A model generated the notes under the pieces. That model was not told the origin of the DNA. It saw only the letters and a list, made by a program, of their open reading frames with translations, and ran no database searches. Positions 26,830 through 36,548 of a DNA stretch of 64,000 nt are shown here, in pieces. The position numbers were made by a program, and so were the translations under genes. The stretch covers positions 124,001-188,000 of the forward strand of contig CAIMFJ010000007.1 in NCBI GenBank assembly GCA_903840355.1, given 5' to 3'. The first letter of the stretch is position 1; each line of letters begins with the position of its first letter. The stretch comes from an uncultured Opitutia bacterium (GTDB lineage: Bacteria; Verrucomicrobiota; Verrucomicrobiia; Opitutales; UBA953).

Positions 26830-28118
26830 TTTTGGGCGCGTTTTAAATCAAAGGCATCCTGTAGGGCATCGCCCATCGAGTTCATCATGATCATCAAGCC
26901 CACGAGACAGGTGAGCGAGGGGACTAAAATCCACCAGGCATCCCAATTCTCTTTAGCTTGGTGTAAGAGGTCGCCCCACGAAGGTTCGGTGGGAGGCAGG
27001 CCGAAGCCGAGGTAATCGAGGGCCGAGAGTGAAAAGACCAAGCCGTGGAGGCTGAAGGGTAGGGTGGTTAAAATTACCGTGGTGCAATTGGGTAAGATGT
27101 GCCGCCAGATGATGCGCCAATGTCCGGCACCTAAGGTTTTCGAAGCGAGCACGTAATCGCGGGCGGCGACTTGATAAGCGGAGGCGCGTAGTTGCTGGGC
27201 CAATCCCATCCACGAGAAAGCCACTAAAATCAAAATCAGAATTTTTAAGGACGGTTCGAGTAAGCTCGATAGGAAGATGATGGCGTAGAGGAAGGGGATG
27301 TTGGACCAAATTTCCATCACGCGTTGGCAGACGATATCAAACCAACCTCCGAAATAACCCATGGCGGCACCCAGGACCAAGCCGATGCCATAGACGACGG
27401 GGAGGTAGAGGAGTGAAGCGAGGAGTAAGATGCGAAATCCCCCATAAAGACGGGCTAAAACATCATGTCCGGATTCGTCGGTGCCCAGCCAATGACCATC
27501 GAGTCCAGGCGGGCAGGGCGAGGAAATCATGGTGTATAAGTTGCCGCGTGCCGTCCAATCTTGGGAGGTAGTGGCTGGGAAAGTGCCGACGAGCTTACCA
27601 TCGAGGAATTTGGCCCGTGCCACGGTGTTGCCTTGGTTGATGATTTTGGCGTCTCCATTTAAGTCGCCATTCACAATACTCCAAGTGCGTTGCCGCGTGC
27701 CGTCGGGGTTTAGGATGAAAATTCGGCCCTCGGCGATGACACCACGTGGGTCGCACCACTTACCTTGGGCGTTGGCCCTGACGCTGGGGATGACTTCGCA
27801 GACCTCATCGGGTGCAAACGGGATGAGGGGCATGACGACCCATCCTCGATCCTCAACCGCGAGTTGTTGTTGCAGTAAGCGATACTTCGGCTCCGCCTCA
27901 CCTTTAAGTCCTAAATCTTGAGCGGAGTAATAGCCGTGAAAGACGGGGAAATACCAATGCCCATCCACCTTCATCGCTAAGGGGCGTGGTCCGACTAAGA
28001 GTGGCCCCAGTGCGGCTAAACCAATGAAGATAACGAGGGTGACGAACGAGTACCAACCTAAGCGATGAGCTTGGAAACGTTGCCAGCGCCGTGCAGAGAG
28101 GGAGGAGGTGGCGTTCAT
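26826..28118 (-). CDS. yejE: Peptide ABC transporter permease, YejE-like, with a large insert
   Basis: A 430-aa permease. After the first membrane helix come His-Trp-Tyr-Phe-Pro and Gly-Trp-Val-Val-Met-Pro-Leu-Ile-Pro-Phe, matching YejE, then a stretch of about 95 residues I do not know from E. coli YejE, then Trp-Leu-Gly-Thr-Asp-Glu-Ser-Gly-His-Asp-Val-Leu-Ala-Arg and the five-helix core with the EAA-type loop. The insert faces the periplasm and carries two cysteines (Lys-Trp-Cys-Asp-Pro and Ser-Pro-Cys-Pro-Pro) that could pair. It overlaps both neighbours by four bases. Confidence 0.88.
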   Translation of the reverse strand: MNATSSLSARRWQRFQAHRLGWYSFVTLVIFIGLAALGPLLVGPRPLAMKVDGHWYFPVFHGYYSAQDLGLKGEAEPKYRLLQQQLAVEDRGWVVMPLIPFAPDEVCEVIPSVRANAQGKWCDPRGVIAEGRIFILNPDGTRQRTWSIVNGDLNGDAKIINQGNTVARAKFLDGKLVGTFPATTSQDWTARGNLYTMISSPCPPGLDGHWLGTDESGHDVLARLYGGFRILLLASLLYLPVVYGIGLVLGAAMGYFGGWFDIVCQRVMEIWSNIPFLYAIIFLSSLLEPSLKILILILVAFSWMGLAQQLRASAYQVAARDYVLASKTLGAGHWRIIWRHILPNCTTVILTTLPFSLHGLVFSLSALDYLGFGLPPTEPSWGDLLHQAKENWDAWWILVPSLTCLVGLMIMMNSMGDALQDAFDLKRAQK

Positions 28119-29383
28119 GAGGGTCGATCGAAGCGGATGCGTGGGTCCGCCATGGCCACGCAGAAATCAGAGACGACGTTGCCTACCAACATGGCGAGGC
28201 TCGACAGCGTGAGGAGTCCTAAAAAGACCGGGAAATTACGGTGCATCAAAGCATCATAACCTAGTAGGCCCATGCCCGGGATGTTGAAGGTGACTTCAAT
28301 TAAGAAAGAGCCGGTGAGGAAGAAGCCGAGGTTGTGGCCAAACGTAGCGGCCAGGGGGATGAGGGAGTTGCGGAGAGCGTGAACAAAAATAATGCGCATC
28401 GGTTTAACGCCTTTGGCTCGAGCGGTGCGGACGTAATCGGCTCCGAGGCTTTCCAGTAAACCGTTACGCGTAAATAGAGTGAGGGCTGTGAAAGCTCCGA
28501 GCGTATTGCAAATCAACGGCATCGTGGTGTAGCGTATCCGTTCCGCCCACGTGAGGTGATTCCAGTCAAAGCCCTTGGTCGGAAACCATCCGAGTTTATA
28601 ACAGAAGAACTGGAGAAAGGCGACGGCCAGCACGTAACTCGGGACGGAATAGAATAGGAAAAGGATTTGCGAGGTGATGGTATCGAAGGCGCTGTCCCGC
28701 TTTAAGGCCTTAAATACTCCGAGGGGAATCGAGATCGCGTAGGCGAGGAATAAGGCCCAAAAGCCGAACCAGATTGAAAGCGGGAGACGGCTTTTAATTT
28801 CTTCCCAGACGGGTTTGTCGCTCTCGGTCGAGGCACCGAGGTTTAATTGGAGTAGGCCTGAGAATGTTGGATGGTAAACCACGACCCGTGGCGCTTTTTC
28901 AGGGTCGTCGGGCAAGGGTGCCCGCTCGGCTACCCAGCCAGCTCGTGGCAAATGACTGGGGCCAAGGACGACAAGTCCCGTGGGGCTGTCTTCAACGGTT
29001 AATTTTACCGTGGGCGGTTCAGAAGTTAGACTGTTCGCCTTGGTGTCATCGGCGACTTCTACTTCGGCCCGATTGTGTTGATCGAGACGGGCGATGGCCC
29101 AACTGTCTGGTCCTGGCATGACTCCGAGCCAAATCGCATAAGCCTCGTAGAGGGGTTTATCGAAGCCGTAGTGACGCTTTAAATTATCTAACTCTTCAGG
29201 CGACGCTGGACCTGTGGGGCGGGCGTGGGTATTCGTGCGTTTTTGGTCGGCCTGTTGTCGCTCCATCATCGCCTGTTCAATCGGGCCGCCGGGGACAAAG
29301 CGCGTGAAGCAAAAGGCGACAAACGTGATGCCGATGAAGGTCAACGGAATCAGCATCAACCGCTTGAGGATATACTCGCGCAT
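28115..29383 (-). CDS. yejB: Peptide ABC transporter permease, YejB-like, with an insert
   Basis: A 422-aa permease that heads the operon. The N-terminal Phe-Val-Pro-Gly-Gly-Pro-Ile-Glu-Gln and Tyr-Gly-Phe-Asp-Lys-Pro segments match YejB. About 85 additional residues (roughly 100-185) sit in the first periplasmic loop before the Leu-Gly-Ala-Ser element. The core then runs normally to Ala-Arg-Ala-Lys-Gly-Val (EAA loop) and a C-terminal Asp-Pro-Arg-Ile. The start at 29383 is 83 bases from the divergent acyltransferase gene, so promoters for both must lie in that gap, which holds the inverted repeat TCAGGG/CCCTGA at 29414-29430. Confidence 0.88.
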   Translation of the reverse strand: MREYILKRLMLIPLTFIGITFVAFCFTRFVPGGPIEQAMMERQQADQKRTNTHARPTGPASPEELDNLKRHYGFDKPLYEAYAIWLGVMPGPDSWAIARLDQHNRAEVEVADDTKANSLTSEPPTVKLTVEDSPTGLVVLGPSHLPRAGWVAERAPLPDDPEKAPRVVVYHPTFSGLLQLNLGASTESDKPVWEEIKSRLPLSIWFGFWALFLAYAISIPLGVFKALKRDSAFDTITSQILFLFYSVPSYVLAVAFLQFFCYKLGWFPTKGFDWNHLTWAERIRYTTMPLICNTLGAFTALTLFTRNGLLESLGADYVRTARAKGVKPMRIIFVHALRNSLIPLAATFGHNLGFFLTGSFLIEVTFNIPGMGLLGYDALMHRNFPVFLGLLTLSSLAMLVGNVVSDFCVAMADPRIRFDRPS

Positions 29384-29466
29384 TGGGGTGTCGTTAAGGG
29401 CAAGCAGATGGGCTCAGGGGTCAACCCTGAAAGGACTCGGCTTGCACCCCGAGCTAACTTTACTTC

Positions 29467-31797
29467 ATGCTCCAGCCTGTGAGTCTCCTCGCCTTCCTTC
29501 ACATGATTGCCATCGGTCTATTATGGATCGTCGGTAGTGCGGGGGTTCTTTTCGGGATACTTTACGCCTACCGTTATTGGCGCCGTGATCCCTCGATGGG
29601 GCCCGGCTATTTGGCGGTACAAACGTTGTGCCTTATTTTTGTCCGGTGTTTTTACCGGGTGCGGGCGAAGGGGTTGGAAAACATTCCGGCAACTGGCGGT
29701 GCCTTGATCGTCGCTAACCACGTTTCGTATGTCGACGTGGTGATTTTGGGAGTCTTGAGTCGGCGCCCGATTCGCAATTTATCGTGGGAAGGTTTTGAAC
29801 GGGTGAAGGGATTGCGACTGATCATGCGGATGATGGGGACGATTCCGGTCGCCGAAGATAAAGCTAAGGAGGCGATTCAGCGTTCGGTGGAAGTATTGAA
29901 GCGCGGGGAATTGGTATGCATTTTTCCGGAAGGGAGTTTGACGCGTAATGGTGGGGTGATGGAACTGCGCAAGGGCTTTGAATTAATCGCACGTCGGGCT
30001 GGCGTGCCGATTGTCCCCGTCGCCGTGGATGGCCTATGGGGGTCGATGTTTAGTTTTAGCGGCGGAAAATTCTTTTGGAAATGGCCCAAGCATTTTCCTC
30101 GTCCAGTACAAGTGGTCGTGGGTACTTCGTTTGGAGCCGCTGAACACGCGACGACGCGTTTGCGTTTATTAGAGCACGCGGCCGAAGCGTTTGCGATGCG
30201 TCCAGCTTTGGCTGGTCATCTCGGGCGGGAAGTGGCTATCGGCTTGGCGAAGAAGGGTGGGCGGCCGGCGATGGTGGATCGTACGGGGGCACGCCTCGAG
30301 TGCTCGGGCGATTTATTGCTAGCACTGGGATGGCTGTTTGCAAAATACTTGCGACAACGAACCTCGCGTCAGCGCGTGGCGATTATTTTGCCTCCGGGAT
30401 TAGCGGCCACGGTTGCTAACTTGGGTTGTCTCTGGGCACAGAAGGTGCCGGTGAATCTTAATTTCACGTTAGGTCGCGAGCAGATTCTTTCTGGTCTGCG
30501 TCGGGCAGAAGTGGATGTGGTCATCACAGCCGCAGCCTTCCAAGCCAAGGTCCAGGAGCGGGTGCCGGATTTTCCGTGGGGCGATCAGGTTTGCGATGTG
30601 GGCGCCTTCTTAACTCAACTTTCTAAAGCCAAGGTCATGGCCGCGCTCGCCATGCTTAAAGTGACCCCTGCTTTCTTGGTGCCGACTCTATGCGGGATTA
30701 CAGGGCAGGGTGGGGATGCGGAAGCGGCGTTGTTGTTTACGAGTGGGAGTTCGGGCGAACCGAAGGGGGTCGTGCTCACTCATCGCAACTTGCTAGCGAA
30801 CTTGCGGCAGATTGAGGACGCGGATATTTTACCCGAGGATGCAGTGCTGCTTTCGAGTCTGCCCGTTTTTCATAGTTTTGGGTTTACGATTGGGCTTTGG
30901 TATGCGCTTTCACGTCCCGTATTATTAGTCACCTTGCCTTCGCCGCTAGATAGTGCGGCCGCGGTGAAAGCCATTCGCGAAGAAAAAGTCACCGTGACGG
31001 TGGGCACGCCCACGTTCTTACGTCCCTATTTAAAACGAGCCACCGCGGAAGACCTAGCGACCTTAGAGTGGGCGGTGGTGGGCGCGGAGAAATGTCCTGA
31101 AGATCTTCGCACCGCTTTCTTAGATCAACTCGACACTAAAATGCTAGAAGGCTATGGCATCACGGAGACGAGTCCGGTGTTGTCGGTGAATTTGCCGAAC
31201 CGTCAAGATGCCGAGGCTTCAGGCGGCGTATGGGTGGGCACGAAGCCTGGTTCGGTGGGGCGTCCTGTGATGGGCGTGGCGGTGCGTTTTCGCGATGTCG
31301 AAACAGGGGTTTTGCTGCCCGTGGGCCAGACGGGATTGTTGGAAGTTTGGGGCACGAATATTTTCGATCGCTATCTACATGATCCCGAACGCACGGCTGA
31401 AGTGAAGTCTGAGGGCTGGTATCGTACTGGCGACTTAGCTCATCTGGATGAAGCTGGCTTCTTGCACCTGAGCGGCCGCTTATCGCGATTTTCGAAAATC
31501 GGTGGGGAGATGGTGCCGCATGTGACTATCGAGGAGCTTCTCCGTAAAATTTTAGGCTTAACGATGGTGGCAGAATTAAAAATTGCCGTGAGCAGTATGA
31601 GCGATGCAGTCAAGGGGGAGCAATTAGTGGTCTTGCATACCGAAGACCTTGATGTGGAGGCGATACGAGCGGCTTTGGCGGCCGAGGGGGTTTCGAATTT
31701 GTGGATTCCTAAAGTGTTTAAGAAAATACCCGCCGTGCCTATTTTAGGGACGGGGAAGCTAGATTTACACAAACTCCGCGAATTGGCACAGGGCTAA
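29467..31797 (+). CDS. Bifunctional acyltransferase / acyl-ACP (or acyl-CoA) ligase, Aas-like
   Basis: A 776-aa fusion. After an N-terminal membrane helix (about 8-35) comes a PlsC-type acyltransferase domain with Asn84-His-Val-Ser-Tyr-Val-Asp90 and Phe-Pro-Glu-Gly-Ser at 153-157. A short linker leads to an AMP-forming ligase with Thr-Ser-Gly-Ser-Ser-Gly-Glu-Pro-Lys-Gly near 425-434, Gly-Tyr-Gly-Ile-Thr-Glu, Tyr-Arg-Thr-Gly-Asp, and the C-terminal catalytic Lys in Gly-Thr-Gly-Lys-Leu-Asp. E. coli Aas has this layout and re-acylates lysophospholipids. It is divergent from the yej operon; the glgP start follows after 52 bases. Acyl acceptor and donor are inferred. Confidence 0.88.
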   Translation: MLQPVSLLAFLHMIAIGLLWIVGSAGVLFGILYAYRYWRRDPSMGPGYLAVQTLCLIFVRCFYRVRAKGLENIPATGGALIVANHVSYVDVVILGVLSRRPIRNLSWEGFERVKGLRLIMRMMGTIPVAEDKAKEAIQRSVEVLKRGELVCIFPEGSLTRNGGVMELRKGFELIARRAGVPIVPVAVDGLWGSMFSFSGGKFFWKWPKHFPRPVQVVVGTSFGAAEHATTRLRLLEHAAEAFAMRPALAGHLGREVAIGLAKKGGRPAMVDRTGARLECSGDLLLALGWLFAKYLRQRTSRQRVAIILPPGLAATVANLGCLWAQKVPVNLNFTLGREQILSGLRRAEVDVVITAAAFQAKVQERVPDFPWGDQVCDVGAFLTQLSKAKVMAALAMLKVTPAFLVPTLCGITGQGGDAEAALLFTSGSSGEPKGVVLTHRNLLANLRQIEDADILPEDAVLLSSLPVFHSFGFTIGLWYALSRPVLLVTLPSPLDSAAAVKAIREEKVTVTVGTPTFLRPYLKRATAEDLATLEWAVVGAEKCPEDLRTAFLDQLDTKMLEGYGITETSPVLSVNLPNRQDAEASGGVWVGTKPGSVGRPVMGVAVRFRDVETGVLLPVGQTGLLEVWGTNIFDRYLHDPERTAEVKSEGWYRTGDLAHLDEAGFLHLSGRLSRFSKIGGEMVPHVTIEELLRKILGLTMVAELKIAVSSMSDAVKGEQLVVLHTEDLDVEAIRAALAAEGVSNLWIPKVFKKIPAVPILGTGKLDLHKLRELAQG

Positions 31798-31818
31798 AGC
31801 GGTTTTGGCTCGCTTGTC

Positions 31819-31842
31819 GCTTAAGAGCCTTTGTCCTTAAGC
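31819..31842 (+). promoter_or_regulatory. Inverted repeat just upstream of glgP
   Basis: GCTTAAG (31819-31825) and CTTAAGC (31836-31842) are separated by 10 bases and end 7 bases before the glgP ATG. Each arm contains the palindrome CTTAAG, so the unit is also a direct repeat with 17-base centre spacing. It could be an operator or an mRNA hairpin; no function is shown. Confidence 0.3.
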
Positions 31843-31849
31843 CATCTTT

Positions 31850-34372
31850 ATGTCCAAGAAGAAAACCACTTCTAAGAAGTCTCCCGTCGTTAAGAAGCAG
31901 TCGCCCCGGCCGACCGCGGTGAAAGGCCCCTCCGCCGCTGCGGTGAAATCTTTTCGCGAGGCCATCTTGCGTCACCTCAAGAGCACCTTTGCCCGCGACC
32001 CTGTCACGGCTACCCGCAATGATTGGTGGTTGGCCACGTGTATGGCGACGCGTGATCAGATTCTAGAGCGCTACATTGCGACGCAAGGGCAGCACGCCAG
32101 CAAGAACGTCCGCCGAGTTTATTATTTATCCTTAGAATATTTGATGGGCCGGGTGCTGACCAATAACTTGGTGAATTTGAAAATCCGTGAAGTGGCCGCG
32201 AGTGCCTTGGCAGGCTTGGGTCAAAACCTGGAAGCCATCGCGGATGAAGAGGCCGATATGGGCTTGGGCAATGGCGGCTTGGGTCGCTTGGCCGCTTGTT
32301 TCTTGGATTCCTTGGCCACCATGGATATCCCCGCGATTGGCTACGGCATCCATTATGAGTTCGGACTTTTCCGCCAAACTTTCACGCAAGGGCGTCAGGT
32401 GGAAGTCGCTGATAATTGGTTGGCGAACAATAACCCTTGGCTGATTCGTCGTCCGAACTATCGCGTGACGGTGCCGCTCTATGGTCGCGTGGTGCATAGC
32501 ACCGATGATCGCGGCAATTATTGTGCTGAATTAGTAGAAACTAAAGATTTACACGGGATGCCCTGGGATATCCCCATTGCCGGCTTCAATGCGAGCAGTG
32601 TGAATTTCCTCCGTCTCTGGGAGTCTAAGGCGGCTTCGGAGTTCGATTTCCGGGCCTTCGATCGCGGGAGTTACGTGGATGCGGTGAGCGAGCGCGATAC
32701 TAGCGAAACGGTTTCGAAAGTGCTCTATCCGAATGATAGCACGGAAAGCGGTAAGGAACTACGCCTCGTGCAACAAATCTTCTTCGTCTCCTGTTCCTTG
32801 CAGGATATTTTACGTCGCCACCTTCGCCTGAATCCCTGTCTGCAAAACTTGCCCGAGAAGGTCGCGGTGCAGTTGAACGACACGCACCCCGCGATTGGTG
32901 TCGCGGAAATGATGCGCCTCTTGGTCGATGTGCAGCGCTTACCTTGGGATGAGGCTTGGTCGTTGTGCACGCGTATTTTCAGTTATACGAACCACACCCT
33001 GTTGCCTGAAGCCTTAGAAACTTGGTCGGTGCCGTTGTTTGAAAAAGTCTTACCACGTCACTTGGAGATCATTTACGAAATCAACCGCCGTCACTTGGAG
33101 GAAGTCGCCCAGCATTGGCCCGATGATCCGGCCCGTCAGGCGGAGCTTTCGATTATTCAAGAAGGCTCACCGAAACGCGTGCGCATGGCGCACTTGGCCG
33201 TCGTTGGTTCCCACCACGTGAATGGTGTGGCTGAACTTCACACCCGTTTGCTCAAGGCCCACCTTTTCCCCGGCTTTAATGAACTTTGGCCTCAAAAGTT
33301 GGTGAATGTAACTAACGGGGTGACCCCGCGCCGCTGGGTGCGCGGTTGCAATCCTGCCTTGGGAGCGTTGTGCGATGAAGTCGTTGACGCTGGTTGGGAA
33401 GCGGATTTAACCCGCCTGCAGAAATTAGAAGCGCATGCTGACAAGCCCGTTTTCCAGAAGCGCTTTTTAGCCATTAAACACGAGAACAAGGTTAAGTTGG
33501 CTCAGTTAATCAAGCAACTCGTCGGCGTCGAAGTTTCGCCCGATGCCTTATTCGATGTCCAGATTAAGCGGTTACACGAGTATAAGCGTCAGCACCTAAA
33601 CTTGCTGCACATTCTCTACCTCTACCGCCGGATTCTGAATAACCCGCAGGAGAACTTTACGCCGCGGGTCTGTATTTTTGGGGCTAAGGCGGCTCCAGGC
33701 TACACGCTGGCCAAGCACATCATCCATGCGATTAATCGCGTGGCGGCGGTGATTAATACGGATAGTCGCGTCCGCGGTTTACTTAAAGTCGTGTTCTTGC
33801 CCGACTACCGCGTGAGTTTGGCGGAGCGTATTATTCCAGCGGCCGATCTTTCGGAGCAAATCTCCACCGCCGGCAAGGAAGCGTCGGGTACGGGTAATAT
33901 GAAATTAGCCCTGAATGGCGCTTTGACGATTGGGACCCTCGATGGTGCTAACGTGGAAATTAAGGAAGAAGTAGGGGATGATAATATTTTCATCTTTGGT
34001 TTGCAGGTTGAAGAGGTCGCGGAGCTTTGGGCCAAGGGGTATAACCCACGCCACGTTTTAGCAGCTGATGCTGAATTGGCCTCGTTGCTCGAATGGCTCC
34101 GTTCGGAAACCTTCACGCCCGAGCAACCTGGAGCGCTCTCGCCGGTGGTGGATTCGCTGATTGATGGCGGCGACCCTTACCTCGTCTTGGCCGATTTCCG
34201 TAGTTACGTCGCCGCTCAAGCCCGCGTGGAAAGTGCTTATTTGGATCAGAAAAAGTGGGCCGCGATGGCGATTCGCAACGTCGCTCGTTGTGCGAAATTC
34301 TCGTCCGACCGTTCGATTGCCGACTACGCCAAACTCATTTGGAAGACCAAATCCGCCGCGATTCCCCGATAA
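31850..34372 (+). CDS. glgP: Glycogen/starch phosphorylase
   Basis: An 840-aa GT35 enzyme releasing glucose-1-phosphate from alpha-1,4-glucan. The pyridoxal-phosphate lysine is Lys685 in Gly-Thr-Gly-Asn-Met-Lys-Leu-Ala. Other family hallmarks: [11 protein letters not shown], Gly-Asn-Gly-Gly-Leu-Gly-Arg-Leu-Ala, and Gln-Leu-Asn-Asp-Thr-His-Pro. The first 25 residues are a Lys/Ser/Pro-rich extension outside the family domain. Upstream is a 52-base gap with an inverted repeat; no SD. A 19-base imperfect palindrome (34396-34414) follows the stop. Confidence 0.97.
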   Translation: MSKKKTTSKKSPVVKKQSPRPTAVKGPSAAAVKSFREAILRHLKSTFARDPVTATRNDWWLATCMATRDQILERYIATQGQHASKNVRRVYYLSLEYLMGRVLTNNLVNLKIREVAASALAGLGQNLEAIADEEADMGLGNGGLGRLAACFLDSLATMDIPAIGYGIHYEFGLFRQTFTQGRQVEVADNWLANNNPWLIRRPNYRVTVPLYGRVVHSTDDRGNYCAELVETKDLHGMPWDIPIAGFNASSVNFLRLWESKAASEFDFRAFDRGSYVDAVSERDTSETVSKVLYPNDSTESGKELRLVQQIFFVSCSLQDILRRHLRLNPCLQNLPEKVAVQLNDTHPAIGVAEMMRLLVDVQRLPWDEAWSLCTRIFSYTNHTLLPEALETWSVPLFEKVLPRHLEIIYEINRRHLEEVAQHWPDDPARQAELSIIQEGSPKRVRMAHLAVVGSHHVNGVAELHTRLLKAHLFPGFNELWPQKLVNVTNGVTPRRWVRGCNPALGALCDEVVDAGWEADLTRLQKLEAHADKPVFQKRFLAIKHENKVKLAQLIKQLVGVEVSPDALFDVQIKRLHEYKRQHLNLLHILYLYRRILNNPQENFTPRVCIFGAKAAPGYTLAKHIIHAINRVAAVINTDSRVRGLLKVVFLPDYRVSLAERIIPAADLSEQISTAGKEASGTGNMKLALNGALTIGTLDGANVEIKEEVGDDNIFIFGLQVEEVAELWAKGYNPRHVLAADAELASLLEWLRSETFTPEQPGALSPVVDSLIDGGDPYLVLADFRSYVAAQARVESAYLDQKKWAAMAIRNVARCAKFSSDRSIADYAKLIWKTKSAAIPR

Positions 34373-34415
34373 CTCAGGGTTGAGATTGGCTTTAAACCTC
34401 TCTAGTAGTGAGGTC

Positions 34416-35288
34416 TTGAAGTCGTACCTTGCTATCATCGTTGCATGCCTCGTGGGGCTGTTGCCGTCGGCTTCGGCACAGCAAGCCCCACGTTTGACTG
34501 GTTACACGATTACGGTTGAGGGTGGCATTGAGGGTAAGCAGGAGGTGCAGTATGACCAGAATGGTAAGCCCATCGGGGGGAATTTGCCGTTTCCGGTTGA
34601 TAGCACGATGAAGTCTTCGACGACGCCTTTGAATCCAGCCGCTGCTAACAGAGTGACGAACACGCCAGCGGCTGGAGCGCCGGCCGATGCAGCTCCAGTC
34701 GTGAAGTCGATGTATACGGAGGATGGACGACGGCTGCCGTTCTACCTCGAGGGCAAAGGTCCCAATCGCAAGATGGTCGATAACAATGTCGACTTCGATG
34801 CGAGTTTGAAAAGCACCACGAAGTTAAGTGATCTCACCCAGCAACGCTACGATACGAAGATGGCACCCGTGACGCGCGACTCCGTGTATGGTCGCGAGAA
34901 CATGATGACTTTTGATACTTGGAATCGCCAGTTTGACACTTTTGGCCGTCGCAAAGCAGACGTAGAGTTGAAAGACACGCTGGGTGCCTCGGTTCGCCAA
35001 AAAGATTTAGTGGAAGTGAAGTCGGTCGAGCTCGGGAATTCACCGTGGTCGCGCCAAACTTCTAATATGAGTAAATTAGATGAACGGATGACGACCGAGA
35101 AAAACAGTTCTTATAATGTCACCCCGCTTTTAGCCGCTGACCGCTCCAAGCCTAAATCCGTCGATCAATTGTCCATGCAGGACATCAATCGCTATCAATT
35201 CCGTCGAAACCGCTCAGATGCCCCCGGTTTGCCCTTCGTTCGCCCTGGTTCTGATAATGTCCAAACGACGGGTTCTAATCCTAAGTAG
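34416..35288 (+). CDS. Secreted protein of unknown function
   Basis: I do not recognise this 290-aa protein. The frame is open back into glgP, but TTG at 34416 gives a textbook signal peptide (Met-Lys-Ser-Tyr-Leu-Ala-Ile-Ile-Val ... Ser-Ala-Ser-Ala-Gln), so I chose it. The mature part is polar, low in cysteine and apparently low-complexity: an N-terminal strand-rich piece (Thr-Gly-Tyr-Thr-Ile-Thr-Val-Glu-Gly), an Ala/Pro/Thr-rich linker, then charged segments with several Gln-x-Arg-Tyr-Asp and Trp-Asn-Arg-Gln-Phe-Asp patterns. It is 43 bases after glgP. A structural or envelope-associated role is possible; there is no catalytic motif. Confidence 0.6.
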   Translation: MKSYLAIIVACLVGLLPSASAQQAPRLTGYTITVEGGIEGKQEVQYDQNGKPIGGNLPFPVDSTMKSSTTPLNPAAANRVTNTPAAGAPADAAPVVKSMYTEDGRRLPFYLEGKGPNRKMVDNNVDFDASLKSTTKLSDLTQQRYDTKMAPVTRDSVYGRENMMTFDTWNRQFDTFGRRKADVELKDTLGASVRQKDLVEVKSVELGNSPWSRQTSNMSKLDERMTTEKNSSYNVTPLLAADRSKPKSVDQLSMQDINRYQFRRNRSDAPGLPFVRPGSDNVQTTGSNPK

Positions 35289-35345
35289 AGGCTTTTTCGA
35301 CTCGCCGACAGGTGGGGCGTTGTCTAGGTATCAAGGTTTGATTGT

Positions 35346-36548
35346 ATGAGCGATGTCCCCGCCCGCAGCACCCCGAATGGCATCACTGACCTTGAGGTCA
35401 AAGATGGGCAGATTATTTTTGACGCTGTTTGGTCGAGTTTGGAGCGGGAGTTTGGACGTAACAAACTGGCCTTTCCGCGGGAAATTTTTTGGCTGAACGG
35501 CGCCCCAGGGGCCGGCAAGGGCACGAATACCCAATTTATCCTCCAATACCGCGATTACGCCGCCGAGCCGATTGTGGTCAGTGATTTGCTTTCGAGCCCA
35601 GAGGCGAAGAAGCGCATTGATGCCGGGATGTTGGTGGGCGATCGCGAAGTGGTGGAAATCCTCTTCCGTAAGTTGCTGGAGCCCCAGTATGTCTCGGGGG
35701 CCATTGTAGACGGTTTTCCCAGATCCATGGTGCAGGTGGAGTGTTTAAAACACCTCTTCGCCCGGTTGAACGATTTACGCCAAGAGTTCCGGCACACCGC
35801 CGACGGGGTGCGTTTTCCTAAGCCGCATTTCCATATCTTAGTTTTATTCGTCGATGAAAATGAGTCCGTGCAACGTCAGCTAAAGCGCGGTAAGGAAGCC
35901 TTGGAGGCTAACGAGCGCTTGAAGCGTGATGGCGGGGCCAGCGTTGAAGTGCGCAAGACGGACCTAAGTGCCGAGGCGGCTCGCAATCGTTACCGCGTCT
36001 TCAAAGAGCGGACCTACGAGCCCTTGCAGTCGCTCCGGGATATTTTCCACTACCACTTTATTAATGCCCATGGGTCGCTGCCCGAAGTGCAGGCCCGTAT
36101 TATTAAGGAATTACAGTATCAGAGCTCCCTCGAACTCGCCGAAGAGACCTACGATTTAATTTCGCCGATTCCCTTATCGTCCCAGATTATCCAGCATGCG
36201 CGACAAGACTTAGTGCGTCGTTTGGATGATTACGCCGAGCGCCACACGGTACTATTCCGGCGAGTGATTGAACTGATTCAGGAAAAGTTTTTAGCCATCA
36301 TCAAGGCCCACGCCATTTCGGGGCAGGCTCACGTGAACATCGAAACACCGGTGTTTGATGATCCGTTGGCAATTTCGATGTTCATCGATATCTTTTCGGA
36401 GCGCGGCTTCCATGCGGTGGTTGATTTACACCGCATTGAGATTCCGGAAGGCTTTGATTTAACCACGGGCCGGATTACGACCCGGGTGAAGAAAGTTTGG
36501 CGGGTTTCGATTCGCTTTGAAGGCTCAGAAATCCGCCGCGGTTCTTAA
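35346..36548 (+). CDS. Adenylate-kinase-like nucleoside monophosphate kinase with extra C-terminal domain
   Basis: A 400-aa protein. Residues about 43-245 form an adenylate-kinase fold with P-loop Gly52-Ala-Pro-Gly-Ala-Gly-Lys-Gly-Thr60 and the NMP-binding Asp122-Gly-Phe-Pro-Arg-Ser127. The lid region (Lys-Arg-Asp-Gly-Gly ... Arg-Lys-Thr-Asp) is shorter and diverged, and lacks zinc-lid cysteines. Residues about 260-400 are a separate alpha/beta domain I cannot name, ending in strands rich in Arg and Ile. It is too large to be the housekeeping Adk (about 215 aa). The stop shares TTAA with the convergent esterase. The nucleotide specificity is unknown. Confidence 0.8.
   Translation: MSDVPARSTPNGITDLEVKDGQIIFDAVWSSLEREFGRNKLAFPREIFWLNGAPGAGKGTNTQFILQYRDYAAEPIVVSDLLSSPEAKKRIDAGMLVGDREVVEILFRKLLEPQYVSGAIVDGFPRSMVQVECLKHLFARLNDLRQEFRHTADGVRFPKPHFHILVLFVDENESVQRQLKRGKEALEANERLKRDGGASVEVRKTDLSAEAARNRYRVFKERTYEPLQSLRDIFHYHFINAHGSLPEVQARIIKELQYQSSLELAEETYDLISPIPLSSQIIQHARQDLVRRLDDYAERHTVLFRRVIELIQEKFLAIIKAHAISGQAHVNIETPVFDDPLAISMFIDIFSERGFHAVVDLHRIEIPEGFDLTTGRITTRVKKVWRVSIRFEGSEIRRGS

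Noticed and set aside
29414-29430. Inverted repeat TCAGGG/CCCTGA between yejB and the acyltransferase as a firm operator
   Set aside because: Arms are only six bases and GC-rich; too weak to report as a feature, only mentioned in the yejB entry.
34396-34414. 19-base imperfect palindrome after glgP as a terminator
   Set aside because: One central mismatch, no T-run, and it abuts the next start codon; a terminator is not supported.
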